A stretch of 13,187 nucleotides of DNA from Puniceicoccaceae bacterium (GTDB lineage: Bacteria > Verrucomicrobiota > Verrucomicrobiia > Opitutales > Coraliomargaritaceae). The translations under genes and the position numbers were made by a program. The stretch's first letter is position 1. Every line of letters begins with the position of its first letter. The notes under the pieces are model-generated. The model made no database searches and was not told where the DNA came from. It saw only the letters and a list, made by a program, of their open reading frames with translations. The DNA lies in the NCBI GenBank assembly GCA_003567255.1, contig PWZW01000303.1, positions 1-13,187 on the forward strand. Direction: 5' to 3'. Shown here piece after piece: positions 6,651-13,187 of this stretch.

Positions 6651-7883
6651 GTGCCGTGGTATCTTTATATTGCTCTCAAGCAGCTCTTCCCGACCAAACG
6701 GGGATTTTCTTTTTTTTCGCTCATGTCGATCCTTGGGGTGACCCTTGGCGTGGCGGTGTTGATTATCGTTCAGACGGTGATGAACGGATTTGGCGAGCAG
6801 ATCCGCACCACAATTATCGAAACCTCCGGAGAGGTGCGGATCGAAGCAAACGAGATTATTTATGACTGGTCGGCACTCGTGGATGCCTTAACTGCGCGGC
6901 CGGACGTCCGCGCAGCTGCACCGTACGCCCAGGGGATCGTTATGCTTCAGCACCGTGAACGCCCAGCTTTTCCCTTCGTTAAGGGAATCGATCCGGAAAA
7001 AGAAGGGGAGGTGATCGACCTGGAGCAGTATCTGGTGTTTGGGGGATCGATGGATGATCTAGACGACTTTTCCATCTTTCTGAGTGAGGGCTTGGCTCAC
7101 AATATTGGTGCGGGACCGGGATCGACGGTGGATGTGTACACCCCGCTAATGCTTGAGCGTCTAAAGGAAAATGAGGTCATCCTTCCGGTGGAGCTCGAGG
7201 TGGCCGGCATCTTCAGAACCGGGTGGAATGAGATAGATAAAAATTCGGTCCTCACCACGCTCCGCGTGATGCAGGAGCTTTATGGGTTGGACGATGGCGT
7301 CCATGGCTTAACCCTCCGCCTTGAAGGCCGCCGGGACGCCGACGTGGTTGCCCGGAATATCAACGAAACCCTTGAGCCGCCACTTAAGGCCGTCAGTTGG
7401 TTGGAATCTCAACGAGACTTTTTATTTATCCTCGCACTCGAAAAAACGATGCTCTCCTTCATCATTATTTTCATTATCCTGGTGGCCTCGTTTTCGATTG
7501 CGATCGCTTTGATGATGACGGTGCTGCGCAAGACTCGGGAGATTGGCTTAATGGTCGCCATGGGCGCGACTCCGGGGCAGGTCGCCGCCGGGTTCTGTTT
7601 TCAAGGGCTCGTGATCGGGGTCGTGGGGACGATATCCGGTGTGCTCTTCGCACTGTTTTCGCTGCACTTTAGAAATGACATCGTTCACGTCTTTGCCAAA
7701 ATCACACAATCGGAAGATGCCCTGAGGCATTTCTATCAATTCAGCGAAATTCCCGCACATTACATGCTGCAGGATTTTGTTGTGGTCACCGTTTTCGCAT
7801 TGGTCATTTCCACGCTGGCAGGCTTGTTACCTGCTTGGCGCGCCTACCGCCTCAAACCTGCTGATTCGCTTCGCAATGAATAG
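6651..7883 (+). CDS. LolC/LolE-type lipoprotein-releasing ABC transporter permease
   Basis: This inner-membrane permease pairs with the LolD-type ATPase downstream to release mature lipoproteins from the inner membrane to the periplasmic carrier LolA. The layout is that of LolC/E and the MacB/FtsX fold. The first membrane helix is near residues 23-45 (MSILGVTLGVAVLIIVQ then MNGFG), followed by a periplasmic domain of about 220 residues. Three C-terminal helices lie near 265-292, 311-340 and 377-400, with the conserved KTREIGLMVAMGAT coupling segment. I prefer GTG 6651, giving 410 residues starting (V)PWYLYIALKQLFP, because this aligns with LolC family starts. An in-frame TTG at 6597 has a better ribosome binding site (AAGGA, 6 bases upstream) and would add 18 residues. 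Only one permease is encoded here, so the transporter may use a homodimer of a LolF type, or a partner elsewhere. It overlaps lolD by 8 bases. Confidence 0.92.
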   Translation: MPWYLYIALKQLFPTKRGFSFFSLMSILGVTLGVAVLIIVQTVMNGFGEQIRTTIIETSGEVRIEANEIIYDWSALVDALTARPDVRAAAPYAQGIVMLQHRERPAFPFVKGIDPEKEGEVIDLEQYLVFGGSMDDLDDFSIFLSEGLAHNIGAGPGSTVDVYTPLMLERLKENEVILPVELEVAGIFRTGWNEIDKNSVLTTLRVMQELYGLDDGVHGLTLRLEGRRDADVVARNINETLEPPLKAVSWLESQRDFLFILALEKTMLSFIIIFIILVASFSIAIALMMTVLRKTREIGLMVAMGATPGQVAAGFCFQGLVIGVVGTISGVLFALFSLHFRNDIVHVFAKITQSEDALRHFYQFSEIPAHYMLQDFVVVTVFALVISTLAGLLPAWRAYRLKPADSLRNE

Positions 7884-8589
7884 TTCACAAAAAGAAACCA
7901 TGCGCGGGACAAAGCCTTTAATCCGTGCCGAAGGCCTGCACAAAACATTCCTCAGTGGAGAAGAGGAAATAACGGTTCTATCCGCAGTTGATTTTATTCT
8001 GTGCGAGGGAGAGCGGGTGAGTATTTGTGGAGAGTCCGGTTGTGGAAAATCCACCTTACTTAACGTCCTTTCCGGCTTGGAAGATTTTCAGAAAGGCAGT
8101 CTTTTCTGGGATGGGGAGGCGGTCAATGTCAGGCACCGAAACGCTGCACTCGCGCAGCGAAGGGGGCGTTTGATAGGTTTCGTTTTTCAGGCATTTTATT
8201 TAGTTCCCGAACTCAATGCGATCGAGAACGTGCTCTTGCCTGCGCGGATTGCGGGAAATCTGAACAAGGCGAGTTATGAGCGGGCGGAGGAACTCATGCG
8301 GAGGGTCGGGCTGGAGCAAAGACTGCGGCACAGCTCCACCAAGCTATCCGGCGGTGAGCGGCAGCGCGTGGCAGTGGCCCGTGCCCTGATTAATCAACCT
8401 CCCGTACTCTTCGCTGATGAACCGACTGGAAATCTCGACGAACGGAGTGGAGATGCGGTTATGGACTTGATCGAGCAGCTTTCGAAAGAGGAGGGCACCA
8501 GTCTCGTATTGGTGACTCACAGCGCGGACTATGCCGCCCGCATGGAGCGTACGCTCCACCTTACGCGAGGTGGCTTGGTGCGCGACTGA
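7876..8589 (+). CDS. lolD: LolD-type ABC transporter ATP-binding protein
   Basis: This cytoplasmic ATPase powers the permease encoded just upstream. The 237-residue protein has every ABC element: Walker A GESGCGKST (52-60), Q-loop Gln105 (FVFQAF), signature LSGGERQ (157-163), Walker B VLFADEP (177-183) with catalytic Glu182, D-loop GNLD, and H-loop His215 (VTHS). Sequence class and gene pairing fit the LolD/MacB/FtsE group. The frame is open to 7777, but the ATG at 7876 is preferred because ATGAATAG joins this start to the permease stop in an 8-base overlap. ATG 7900 (MRGTKPLIRAEGL) is an alternative. The 3' end overlaps the convergent FAD dehydrogenase gene by 29 bases. No terminator is evident after the stop. 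Confidence 0.93.
   Translation: MNSSQKETMRGTKPLIRAEGLHKTFLSGEEEITVLSAVDFILCEGERVSICGESGCGKSTLLNVLSGLEDFQKGSLFWDGEAVNVRHRNAALAQRRGRLIGFVFQAFYLVPELNAIENVLLPARIAGNLNKASYERAEELMRRVGLEQRLRHSSTKLSGGERQRVAVARALINQPPVLFADEPTGNLDERSGDAVMDLIEQLSKEEGTSLVLVTHSADYAARMERTLHLTRGGLVRD
8543..8558. repeat. Perfect 16-base palindrome inside the lolD 3' end
   Basis: TGGAGCGTACGCTCCA is a perfect inverted repeat. It lies in the last part of lolD, encoding part of RMERTLHL, and begins two bases beyond the stop of the convergent dehydrogenase gene. It could form a hairpin in either transcript or bind a dimeric protein. No T-run follows it, so it is not a classical terminator. Confidence 0.85.
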
Positions 8590-10183
8590 GCCGGGGGCTG
8601 ATTTCCTGACAGGCAGCTTTTGCGCAGCGCATCCCATCAAGCGCAGCGGAAACGATGCCTCCGGCAAAGCCCGCGCCTTCAGCGCAGGGGTACAGGCCAG
8701 CGAGTTCGGGATGTGCCAGGCTTTTAGCGTCGCGTGGGATGCGCAGTGGTGAGCTGGTCCGGGTCTCAAACCCGATCAAATTGGCATCTCCGGTAGTGTA
8801 CCCACGCATTTGTTTTTCAAAGAGGTGGAGTCCGTGTTGCAGGCGTTCCGTAATGAAGGCGGGAAGCAGCGAATGCAAGGGAGCCGGGGTCAATCCGGGA
8901 AAATAGCTGCTTGGGGGAAGGTGATCGGAAACTTTGGACCGCAAAAAATCCGGCACTCGTTGAGCGGGTGCTTTTTGAACGCCCCCGCCCGCCTTGGACG
9001 CGGCAAGCTCCAGCGCGCGTTGAAAAGCAACACCAGCCAGTACCCCGTGCTCCTTGCGGAAGGGAAGCGTATCCTCGGGTTCCACGGTGACGACCATTCC
9101 GCTGTTGGCAAAGGGCGAATCCCGGCGGGAAAGGGACATGCCGTTGACCACGACCTCGTCGTTTTCGGTGGCCGCCGGAACGATGAATCCGCCCGGACAC
9201 ATGCAAAAAGAGTGAACCCCGCGATCGTTAATTTTGGTGGCGAGGGAGTAGCGGGCGGCCGGAAGCATACGGGGGCGCTCCGTTCCCAGCTTGTAGTGGT
9301 ACTGGATGCTGTCGATCAGCGGCTGAGGGTGCTCAATCCGGACGCCCACCGCAAAGGCCTTTTGCTCAAGGCGAAGCCCCGCTTGGTGTAACATTTGATA
9401 AATGTCTCGTGCGCTGTGCCCGGTTGCGAGAACGACGGCGTCGCCTTCAAAACTTTGGCCACCGGTCGTCGCCACACCCGCAATCCGCTTCCCATCCGTT
9501 GTTTTCAAAAGGCTACTGACCTTGGTTTGAAAATGCACTTCCCCACCAGCCTCAACGATGGAGGCGCGCAGTGCTTTGACAACATTTGGGAGTAAATTCG
9601 AGCCGATGTGCGGGTGTGCATCGATCAGTATACGGCGGGGAGCCCCATGCGCGACGAGGGTTTCATAGACCTCGCGGACGGGTCCCCGTTTCGTTGCGCG
9701 GGTGTAGAGTTTGCCATCGGAGAAAGTACCTGCGCCACCTTCGCCGAAGCAGTAGTTTGAGTCTTCGATGACGCGACCCTGGCGGAGGAGGGGGGCAAGG
9801 TCGAACCGCCGTGCCGAGGCATCTTTACCCCGTTCAATCAAGATTGGGCGCCAGCCTTGCTTGATGGCTTCCATTGCGGCGAAGAGGCCCGCAGGGCCGC
9901 AGCCGACAATGATAAGCCGTCGTGCCTTTGCCGGAACAGCGGTGAGTCCGGGCTTGATTAAGGGTTCTTCGGGAAGCGAGCCGCTGAGGCTTACCTCAAG
10001 GCGCAACTGTGCTTTAATCTCGCGCTGCCTTGCATCAATGGAGTGCTTCACCAGGCGCACATCGTGGACCGAGCTGAGGGGTTTGCGCAGCTGCTTGGCG
10101 GCAAGTCGTTTCCATGCCTCCACGTCCTCAGAGGCACTGAGGGGCAGGATAATATCCAGAGTGTGAACGGTGGGTTCCGGCAT
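8561..10183 (-). CDS. Large FAD-dependent dehydrogenase (COG2509-like)
   Basis: This 540-residue protein is an NAD(P)/FAD-dependent oxidoreductase. An N-terminal domain of about 85 residues precedes the FAD-binding Rossmann motif IIVGCGPAGLFAA (91-103; Gly94, Gly96, Gly99), with the ribose-binding acidic residue Glu117 in ILIERG. The segment SNYCFGEGGAGTFSDGKL (near 142-159), the ATGHSARD motif and the C-terminal LYPCAEGAGFAGGIVSAALDG FAD-contact region fit the uncharacterised FAD-dependent dehydrogenase family COG2509. Its substrate is not known to me. The start ATG 10183 lies 12 bases after the stop of the upstream transporter gene, so the two are probably co-transcribed. No ribosome binding site is seen. 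The stop lies inside lolD on the other strand, giving a 29-base tail-to-tail overlap. Confidence 0.92.
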   Translation of the reverse strand: MPEPTVHTLDIILPLSASEDVEAWKRLAAKQLRKPLSSVHDVRLVKHSIDARQREIKAQLRLEVSLSGSLPEEPLIKPGLTAVPAKARRLIIVGCGPAGLFAAMEAIKQGWRPILIERGKDASARRFDLAPLLRQGRVIEDSNYCFGEGGAGTFSDGKLYTRATKRGPVREVYETLVAHGAPRRILIDAHPHIGSNLLPNVVKALRASIVEAGGEVHFQTKVSSLLKTTDGKRIAGVATTGGQSFEGDAVVLATGHSARDIYQMLHQAGLRLEQKAFAVGVRIEHPQPLIDSIQYHYKLGTERPRMLPAARYSLATKINDRGVHSFCMCPGGFIVPAATENDEVVVNGMSLSRRDSPFANSGMVVTVEPEDTLPFRKEHGVLAGVAFQRALELAASKAGGGVQKAPAQRVPDFLRSKVSDHLPPSSYFPGLTPAPLHSLLPAFITERLQHGLHLFEKQMRGYTTGDANLIGFETRTSSPLRIPRDAKSLAHPELAGLYPCAEGAGFAGGIVSAALDGMRCAKAACQEISPRLSRAPSHLA

Positions 10184-10195
10184 TGAAGTGTTTCG

Positions 10196-11554
10196 CTAAG
10201 ACTTTGAAGGTAAGTTGGCAGGGTAAGCAATTTTACCGCGCAGGTAAAGCACCACCCCAACCAGGAGTGCAAGCGTTAGAAGGTAATAGGCTGGCGTCCA
10301 TGCCATAATTTCTCCGAAGACGGGTGAAGTCTCCCCAATGTCCGTTTCCATGCTTTTGGAGTCCTCACGGAGCGCGAGGGTAAATCCCATGTAAACCAGA
10401 CCCGTTGCTCCGTAGGCGAGGTTGGTCGCAAGGCTTCGAATACTTAATACGGTGGCTCTTCGCCGCGAATCTGTGACTGCATGGTTTAGGTAGTGGCTGG
10501 TGAAAAAGTTTATTAAAGTGAGGGATAGCCCGATCCCAAAGACCGGAATGACGCCCCAAAACGGAATGGTAAGGGCCATCGCGCAAAGCGTTGCGCCAAG
10601 GATCGCGGCCAGTAATGACCAGTTGAAGAGCGCCGACCGTGCCTCGACAAGGCGGCGTGCGTAAATCGGTGTGACAATACCGACCAACCCACCCGCAGCA
10701 CCAATGATTCCAAAGGCAAACTCCGGGATTTGAATGTAGCGATAGTACTCGCTGGCCAGCGTGATGATCGTTCGGGCTGTGCTATCGAAGGTAAGGGCAG
10801 CCGCGATGATGAGTAAAACGACAGGAGACTTAAAAACCCAACGAATGGTTTCCAGTATCGTTCGGGTTGCCACACGGATGGATGCTCCCCCTGTCCGGGC
10901 ATCCTCACCCTCGGTGGGAACTTCCTTGAGGGAACAAGCGGCAGCGAGGGCGAAGAGTGAGGTACCCAAGCAGAGGTAGAGAGGAAAGCGGAGGGTAGTC
11001 TCGGGGGCCAATTCTCCGGAAAAACCAAAAAGCGCCAGAAACCAGGTTACAGCGGAAGCATCGTATAAGAGTCCTCCCAACAGCATGGCACCCGCCATCG
11101 CCCCCGCCCCAAAGCGCATCTGTATATCCAGGACTTTGGACCAGTTTAGCTCCTCCCCGACTGATTTCAAAGTGTCGAAGGCGAGTGCCTCATCCGCACC
11201 ACTGGCCATGGCTTCAGCAGTGCCACTTAAAACCCGATTGATGAGCAGGCCCCAAAAAACAATCTGCGTATTTCCTATCGGTAAAAAACAGAGCAGGATC
11301 ATTTCGAGGACCATGCAGGCGGCGGCGATCACCACTAAATTCTTCCGCCCTATGGTATCGGCCATCGCCCCGGAGGGGACCTCAAGCAGAAAAATGGTCG
11401 CCGCCCATACGGCGTTGAGTAAAAGAAACTGCTCAAGGCTCAGTCCCATATCGAGAAAGAGCACGGTAAATACCGGATAATAAAAACGCGCGTTGAAAAG
11501 AACGCGAAAGGCGATGAATAGCCGGATATTAGCGTGGCGAAAGGGAGAGCGCAT
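10196..11554 (-). CDS. Major facilitator superfamily transporter
   Basis: This 452-residue integral inner-membrane protein has about 12 hydrophobic segments. The MFS motif A is visible between helices 2 and 3 as GAMADTIGRKN (62-72), preceded by FLLEVPS, a combination common in MFS exporters and antibiotic or metabolite efflux proteins. A soluble central stretch (EVPTEGEDARTGGAS, near 213-227) links the two six-helix halves. Substrate and direction of transport cannot be inferred. It lies upstream of the FAD dehydrogenase gene with a 12-base gap, suggesting a two-gene operon. The start ATG 11554 gives MRSPFRHANIRLFIAFR, where the basic end before helix 1 fits an inside N-terminus. The upstream sequence has no clear ribosome binding site. 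Confidence 0.9.
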   Translation of the reverse strand: MRSPFRHANIRLFIAFRVLFNARFYYPVFTVLFLDMGLSLEQFLLLNAVWAATIFLLEVPSGAMADTIGRKNLVVIAAACMVLEMILLCFLPIGNTQIVFWGLLINRVLSGTAEAMASGADEALAFDTLKSVGEELNWSKVLDIQMRFGAGAMAGAMLLGGLLYDASAVTWFLALFGFSGELAPETTLRFPLYLCLGTSLFALAAACSLKEVPTEGEDARTGGASIRVATRTILETIRWVFKSPVVLLIIAAALTFDSTARTIITLASEYYRYIQIPEFAFGIIGAAGGLVGIVTPIYARRLVEARSALFNWSLLAAILGATLCAMALTIPFWGVIPVFGIGLSLTLINFFTSHYLNHAVTDSRRRATVLSIRSLATNLAYGATGLVYMGFTLALREDSKSMETDIGETSPVFGEIMAWTPAYYLLTLALLVGVVLYLRGKIAYPANLPSKS

Positions 11555-11637
11555 GGCGCACTTTCACTGCATCCCCGATTCTGTCAAAGCGGAAATAAGC
11601 TTGGCATGCTCCTTGAAGTTTTCAGATGAATCTTTTG

Positions 11638-11707
11638 AGCCCGAGGGTCATCGAACCGGGCTTTGCAACGTCCGCGAAAACGTCCCGGCGCTTTTTGAAT
11701 GAAGCGC
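11638..11707. other. Intergenic region with two short inverted repeats
   Basis: Between the GspF-like gene and the MFS gene lie two hairpin-capable sequences. One pairs AGCCCG (11638-11643) with CGGGCT (11657-11662). The other pairs GCGCTT (11688-11693) with AAGCGC (11702-11707) and touches the GspF-like stop codon. On the minus strand the second is followed by CGGGACGTTTTC, a poor T-run, so it could be at most a weak terminator. Confidence 0.3.
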
Positions 11708-12867
11708 TATCCTACAACCGTACTCATCTTGAAGATAGGCAAGAACATCGAGATCACAATCCCTCCGATCACGATGCCGAGGAAACAAATCAAAAGCGGT
11801 TCCATCAAAGAGGTCAGTCCGGAAACAAGGGCGCGGATCTCAGAGTCATAAAAATCAGACACCTTCAGGAGCATGCCATCGACATTACCCACCCGTTCGC
11901 CCGCCTTCGCCATGTGCTTCACCATGGGGGGGAAGTAGGCGTCCTCGGAAAGGATTTCAGAGACTTGACCACCCGCACTGACGTGTTTGGTGATTTTTTT
12001 GCAAGAGCGTTCAACAAAGACGTTGTTCGATGCTTTGGCGACGATGTCCAAGGTCTGAAGGATGGGCACTCCGGAGCGCATGAGGATAGCGTACGTGCGG
12101 CAAAAACGGGATAAATTTATCTTTTGGTTAAGTTGTCCAAAAATGGGAAAGCGAATGATCACATTATCTTTCACCACGCGCCCCTTCGGTGTTTTGATGA
12201 ACATTTTGATCCCGAAAAATGCCGCAATCATGGCAGGGATGATGTAGAAAATGTAATTCCGGAGAAATTCACTAATCGCGATGAGCATCTTGGTTGGTGC
12301 GGGCAACTCCTCACCAAAATCAGAAAACATCGTAGCGAATTGAGGAATCACAAAGATGAGCAGCACATTCACCAAAGCAATGGCGAGTAAGATGACCGCT
12401 GCCGGATACATCAAGGCGCTCTTTACCTCGCCTGTCAGCTTAACTGAGTCCTCAAAGTAAGAGGCAGTCTTCTCGAGGATTTCGGCGAGTCCGCCACTGG
12501 CTTCCCCCGCCTCGGCCATTGAAACGAAAAGGTTCGGAAAGGCCCGCGGATAGGCAGAACAAGCTTTTGAAAAGGAAGTACCAGCGGAAACGTCGGCACG
12601 CACATTACGAATGATGACGCGAAAGACGGGGCTCGCTGTTTGGTCCTCAAGCGCTTCAAGCGCGCTGACCAGAGGTAGACCCGCATCGAGCATTGCCGCG
12701 AGTTGTTGGGTGAAGACAGCCAATTCGCGCAGTTTGATTGTCTTCTTTTTTGCCTGCCGCTCGTAACTCTTCTGCTTGGCTAAACGTTGCCCCTCGATGA
12801 AGCTGCGTTTTTTGGATGATTTGGCCGAGGTGCGTGAGCCTGAAGCAGTAGGATTGAGGATCGCCAT
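11707..12867 (-). CDS. Type II secretion / type IV pilus inner-membrane platform protein (GspF/PilC-like)
   Basis: GspF/PilC proteins are the polytopic platform of type II secretion and type IV pilus machines and contact the assembly ATPase. This 386-residue protein has two T2SSF domains, about 48-170 (LRELAVFTQQLAAMLDAGLPLVSALEAL) and 253-375 (SRFCRTYAILMRSGVPILQTLDIV, then KHMAKAGERVGNVDGML). Membrane helices lie near 154-179, 202-224 and 355-378. The first 45 residues are Ser/Lys/Arg-rich and lack the small module that usually precedes the first T2SSF domain. The frame is open to a TTG at 12906, but I prefer ATG 12867 (MAILNPTASG). TTGACA at that upstream codon looks more like promoter sequence. 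No pilin, ATPase or secretin gene adjoins it in the window; the neighbours are two MFS genes. Confidence 0.93.
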   Translation of the reverse strand: MAILNPTASGSRTSAKSSKKRSFIEGQRLAKQKSYERQAKKKTIKLRELAVFTQQLAAMLDAGLPLVSALEALEDQTASPVFRVIIRNVRADVSAGTSFSKACSAYPRAFPNLFVSMAEAGEASGGLAEILEKTASYFEDSVKLTGEVKSALMYPAAVILLAIALVNVLLIFVIPQFATMFSDFGEELPAPTKMLIAISEFLRNYIFYIIPAMIAAFFGIKMFIKTPKGRVVKDNVIIRFPIFGQLNQKINLSRFCRTYAILMRSGVPILQTLDIVAKASNNVFVERSCKKITKHVSAGGQVSEILSEDAYFPPMVKHMAKAGERVGNVDGMLLKVSDFYDSEIRALVSGLTSLMEPLLICFLGIVIGGIVISMFLPIFKMSTVVG

Positions 12868-12952
12868 ATTAGGACTATAAATTGAAGGTAGGCAGTGGTT
12901 TGTCAAAGCGATTGCGTCCCTCGCGGAAACGGCTCTGCGATTAAACGACTTT

Positions 12953-13187
12953 TTAACGTTTCCTTATTCGTTGCGCCTTAGCCTTGGGAAAGTGCCGCTG
13001 TGGATTATCTGAGGCGAAGGCAAGGGCGATAAAGGCGAGGGACACCAGAATGCCGATAAAGTAAGTTTGAGCGTAGCTATCAAAAAGCCCCTTCACAACG
13101 CTAAAAAAATATGGGCCGACGGCGCTGCTGATCACCGTAAGACTCATGGCGACGCCGCTAATTGCACCGACATGACTACGCCCGAAA
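12953..13187 (-). CDS. MFS transporter, C-terminal fragment
   Basis: The frame is open from the right edge to the stop at 12953 and encodes the last 77 residues of a membrane transporter. The segment FGRSHVGAISGVAMSLTVIS, followed by SAVGPYFFS, matches the region around helices 10-11 of MFS transporters, where an (F/Y)GRxHxGAIxG motif recurs. One more helix (TYFIGILVSLAFIALAFA) and a basic tail (KAKAQRIRKR) follow. The rest of the gene is outside the window, so its substrate cannot be judged. It lies 85 bases upstream of the GspF-like gene in the same direction. Confidence 0.82.
   Translation of the reverse strand, partial: FGRSHVGAISGVAMSLTVISSAVGPYFFSVVKGLFDSYAQTYFIGILVSLAFIALAFASDNPQRHFPKAKAQRIRKR

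Noticed and set aside
8344..8769. Open frames antisense to lolD and the FAD dehydrogenase, including the plus-strand frames between 8655 and 10166
   Set aside because: They lie entirely opposite genes with strong family motifs, have no ribosome binding site or recognisable domain, and look like products of GC-biased codon use.
11636..11664. Sequence resembling a tRNA T-arm (GGTTCGATGACC on the minus strand)
   Set aside because: No acceptor stem, anticodon arm or D-arm can be built around it, and the T-stem does not pair properly.
12943..12961. Short inverted repeat AAACG/CGTTT at the end of the partial MFS gene
   Set aside because: A five-base AT-rich stem overlapping the stop codon without a following T-run is too weak to call.

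Overview
The window reads as an ordinary stretch of a Gram-negative bacterial chromosome that is almost fully coding. It carries housekeeping and metabolic genes in short operons. I see no rRNA or tRNA gene, insertion sequence, CRISPR array, prophage gene or integration scar. An outer membrane is implied by the LolC/LolD lipoprotein-release transporter pair. My best taxonomic guess is a Verrucomicrobiota (Opitutae-like) bacterium, based on the general look of the proteins. That is an impression and the sequence does not prove it.

Layout, left to right. (1) Minus strand, 1-2780: lipB, lipA, an aldo/keto reductase, then the first 26 codons of a probable purL running off the left edge. lipB and lipA overlap by 8 bases and together make and complete the lipoyl cofactor. 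(2) Plus strand, 2960-4213: argG, ending in a strong hairpin terminator shared with the convergent nitroreductase gene (4298-4906, minus). (3) Minus strand, 5109-5540: a small unrecognised protein with a coiled coil, a basic linker and a C-terminal helix-turn-helix, with its own likely promoter and a very clear terminator. (4) Plus strand, 5680-8589: a nitrilase-family amidase, then a LolC/E-type permease and a LolD-type ATPase that overlap by 8 bases. (5) Minus strand, 13187-8561: the end of a major facilitator superfamily (MFS) transporter, a GspF/PilC-type membrane protein, a second MFS-like transporter and a large FAD-dependent dehydrogenase. The last gene overlaps the 3' end of lolD tail to tail by 29 bases.

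Functionally the window covers lipoate attachment, arginine synthesis, purine synthesis (partial gene), redox enzymes, lipoprotein export and a type II secretion/type IV pilus membrane component. Two neighbouring pairs are clearly coupled at translation (lipB-lipA and lolC-lolD). Many start codons lack a visible Shine-Dalgarno sequence, so several starts were chosen from family length and N-terminal homology.

No undescribed multi-gene system stands out. The items most worth a second look are the small helix-turn-helix protein, the GspF/PilC protein that lacks the usual N-terminal module, and the convergent lolD/dehydrogenase overlap containing a perfect 16-base palindrome.
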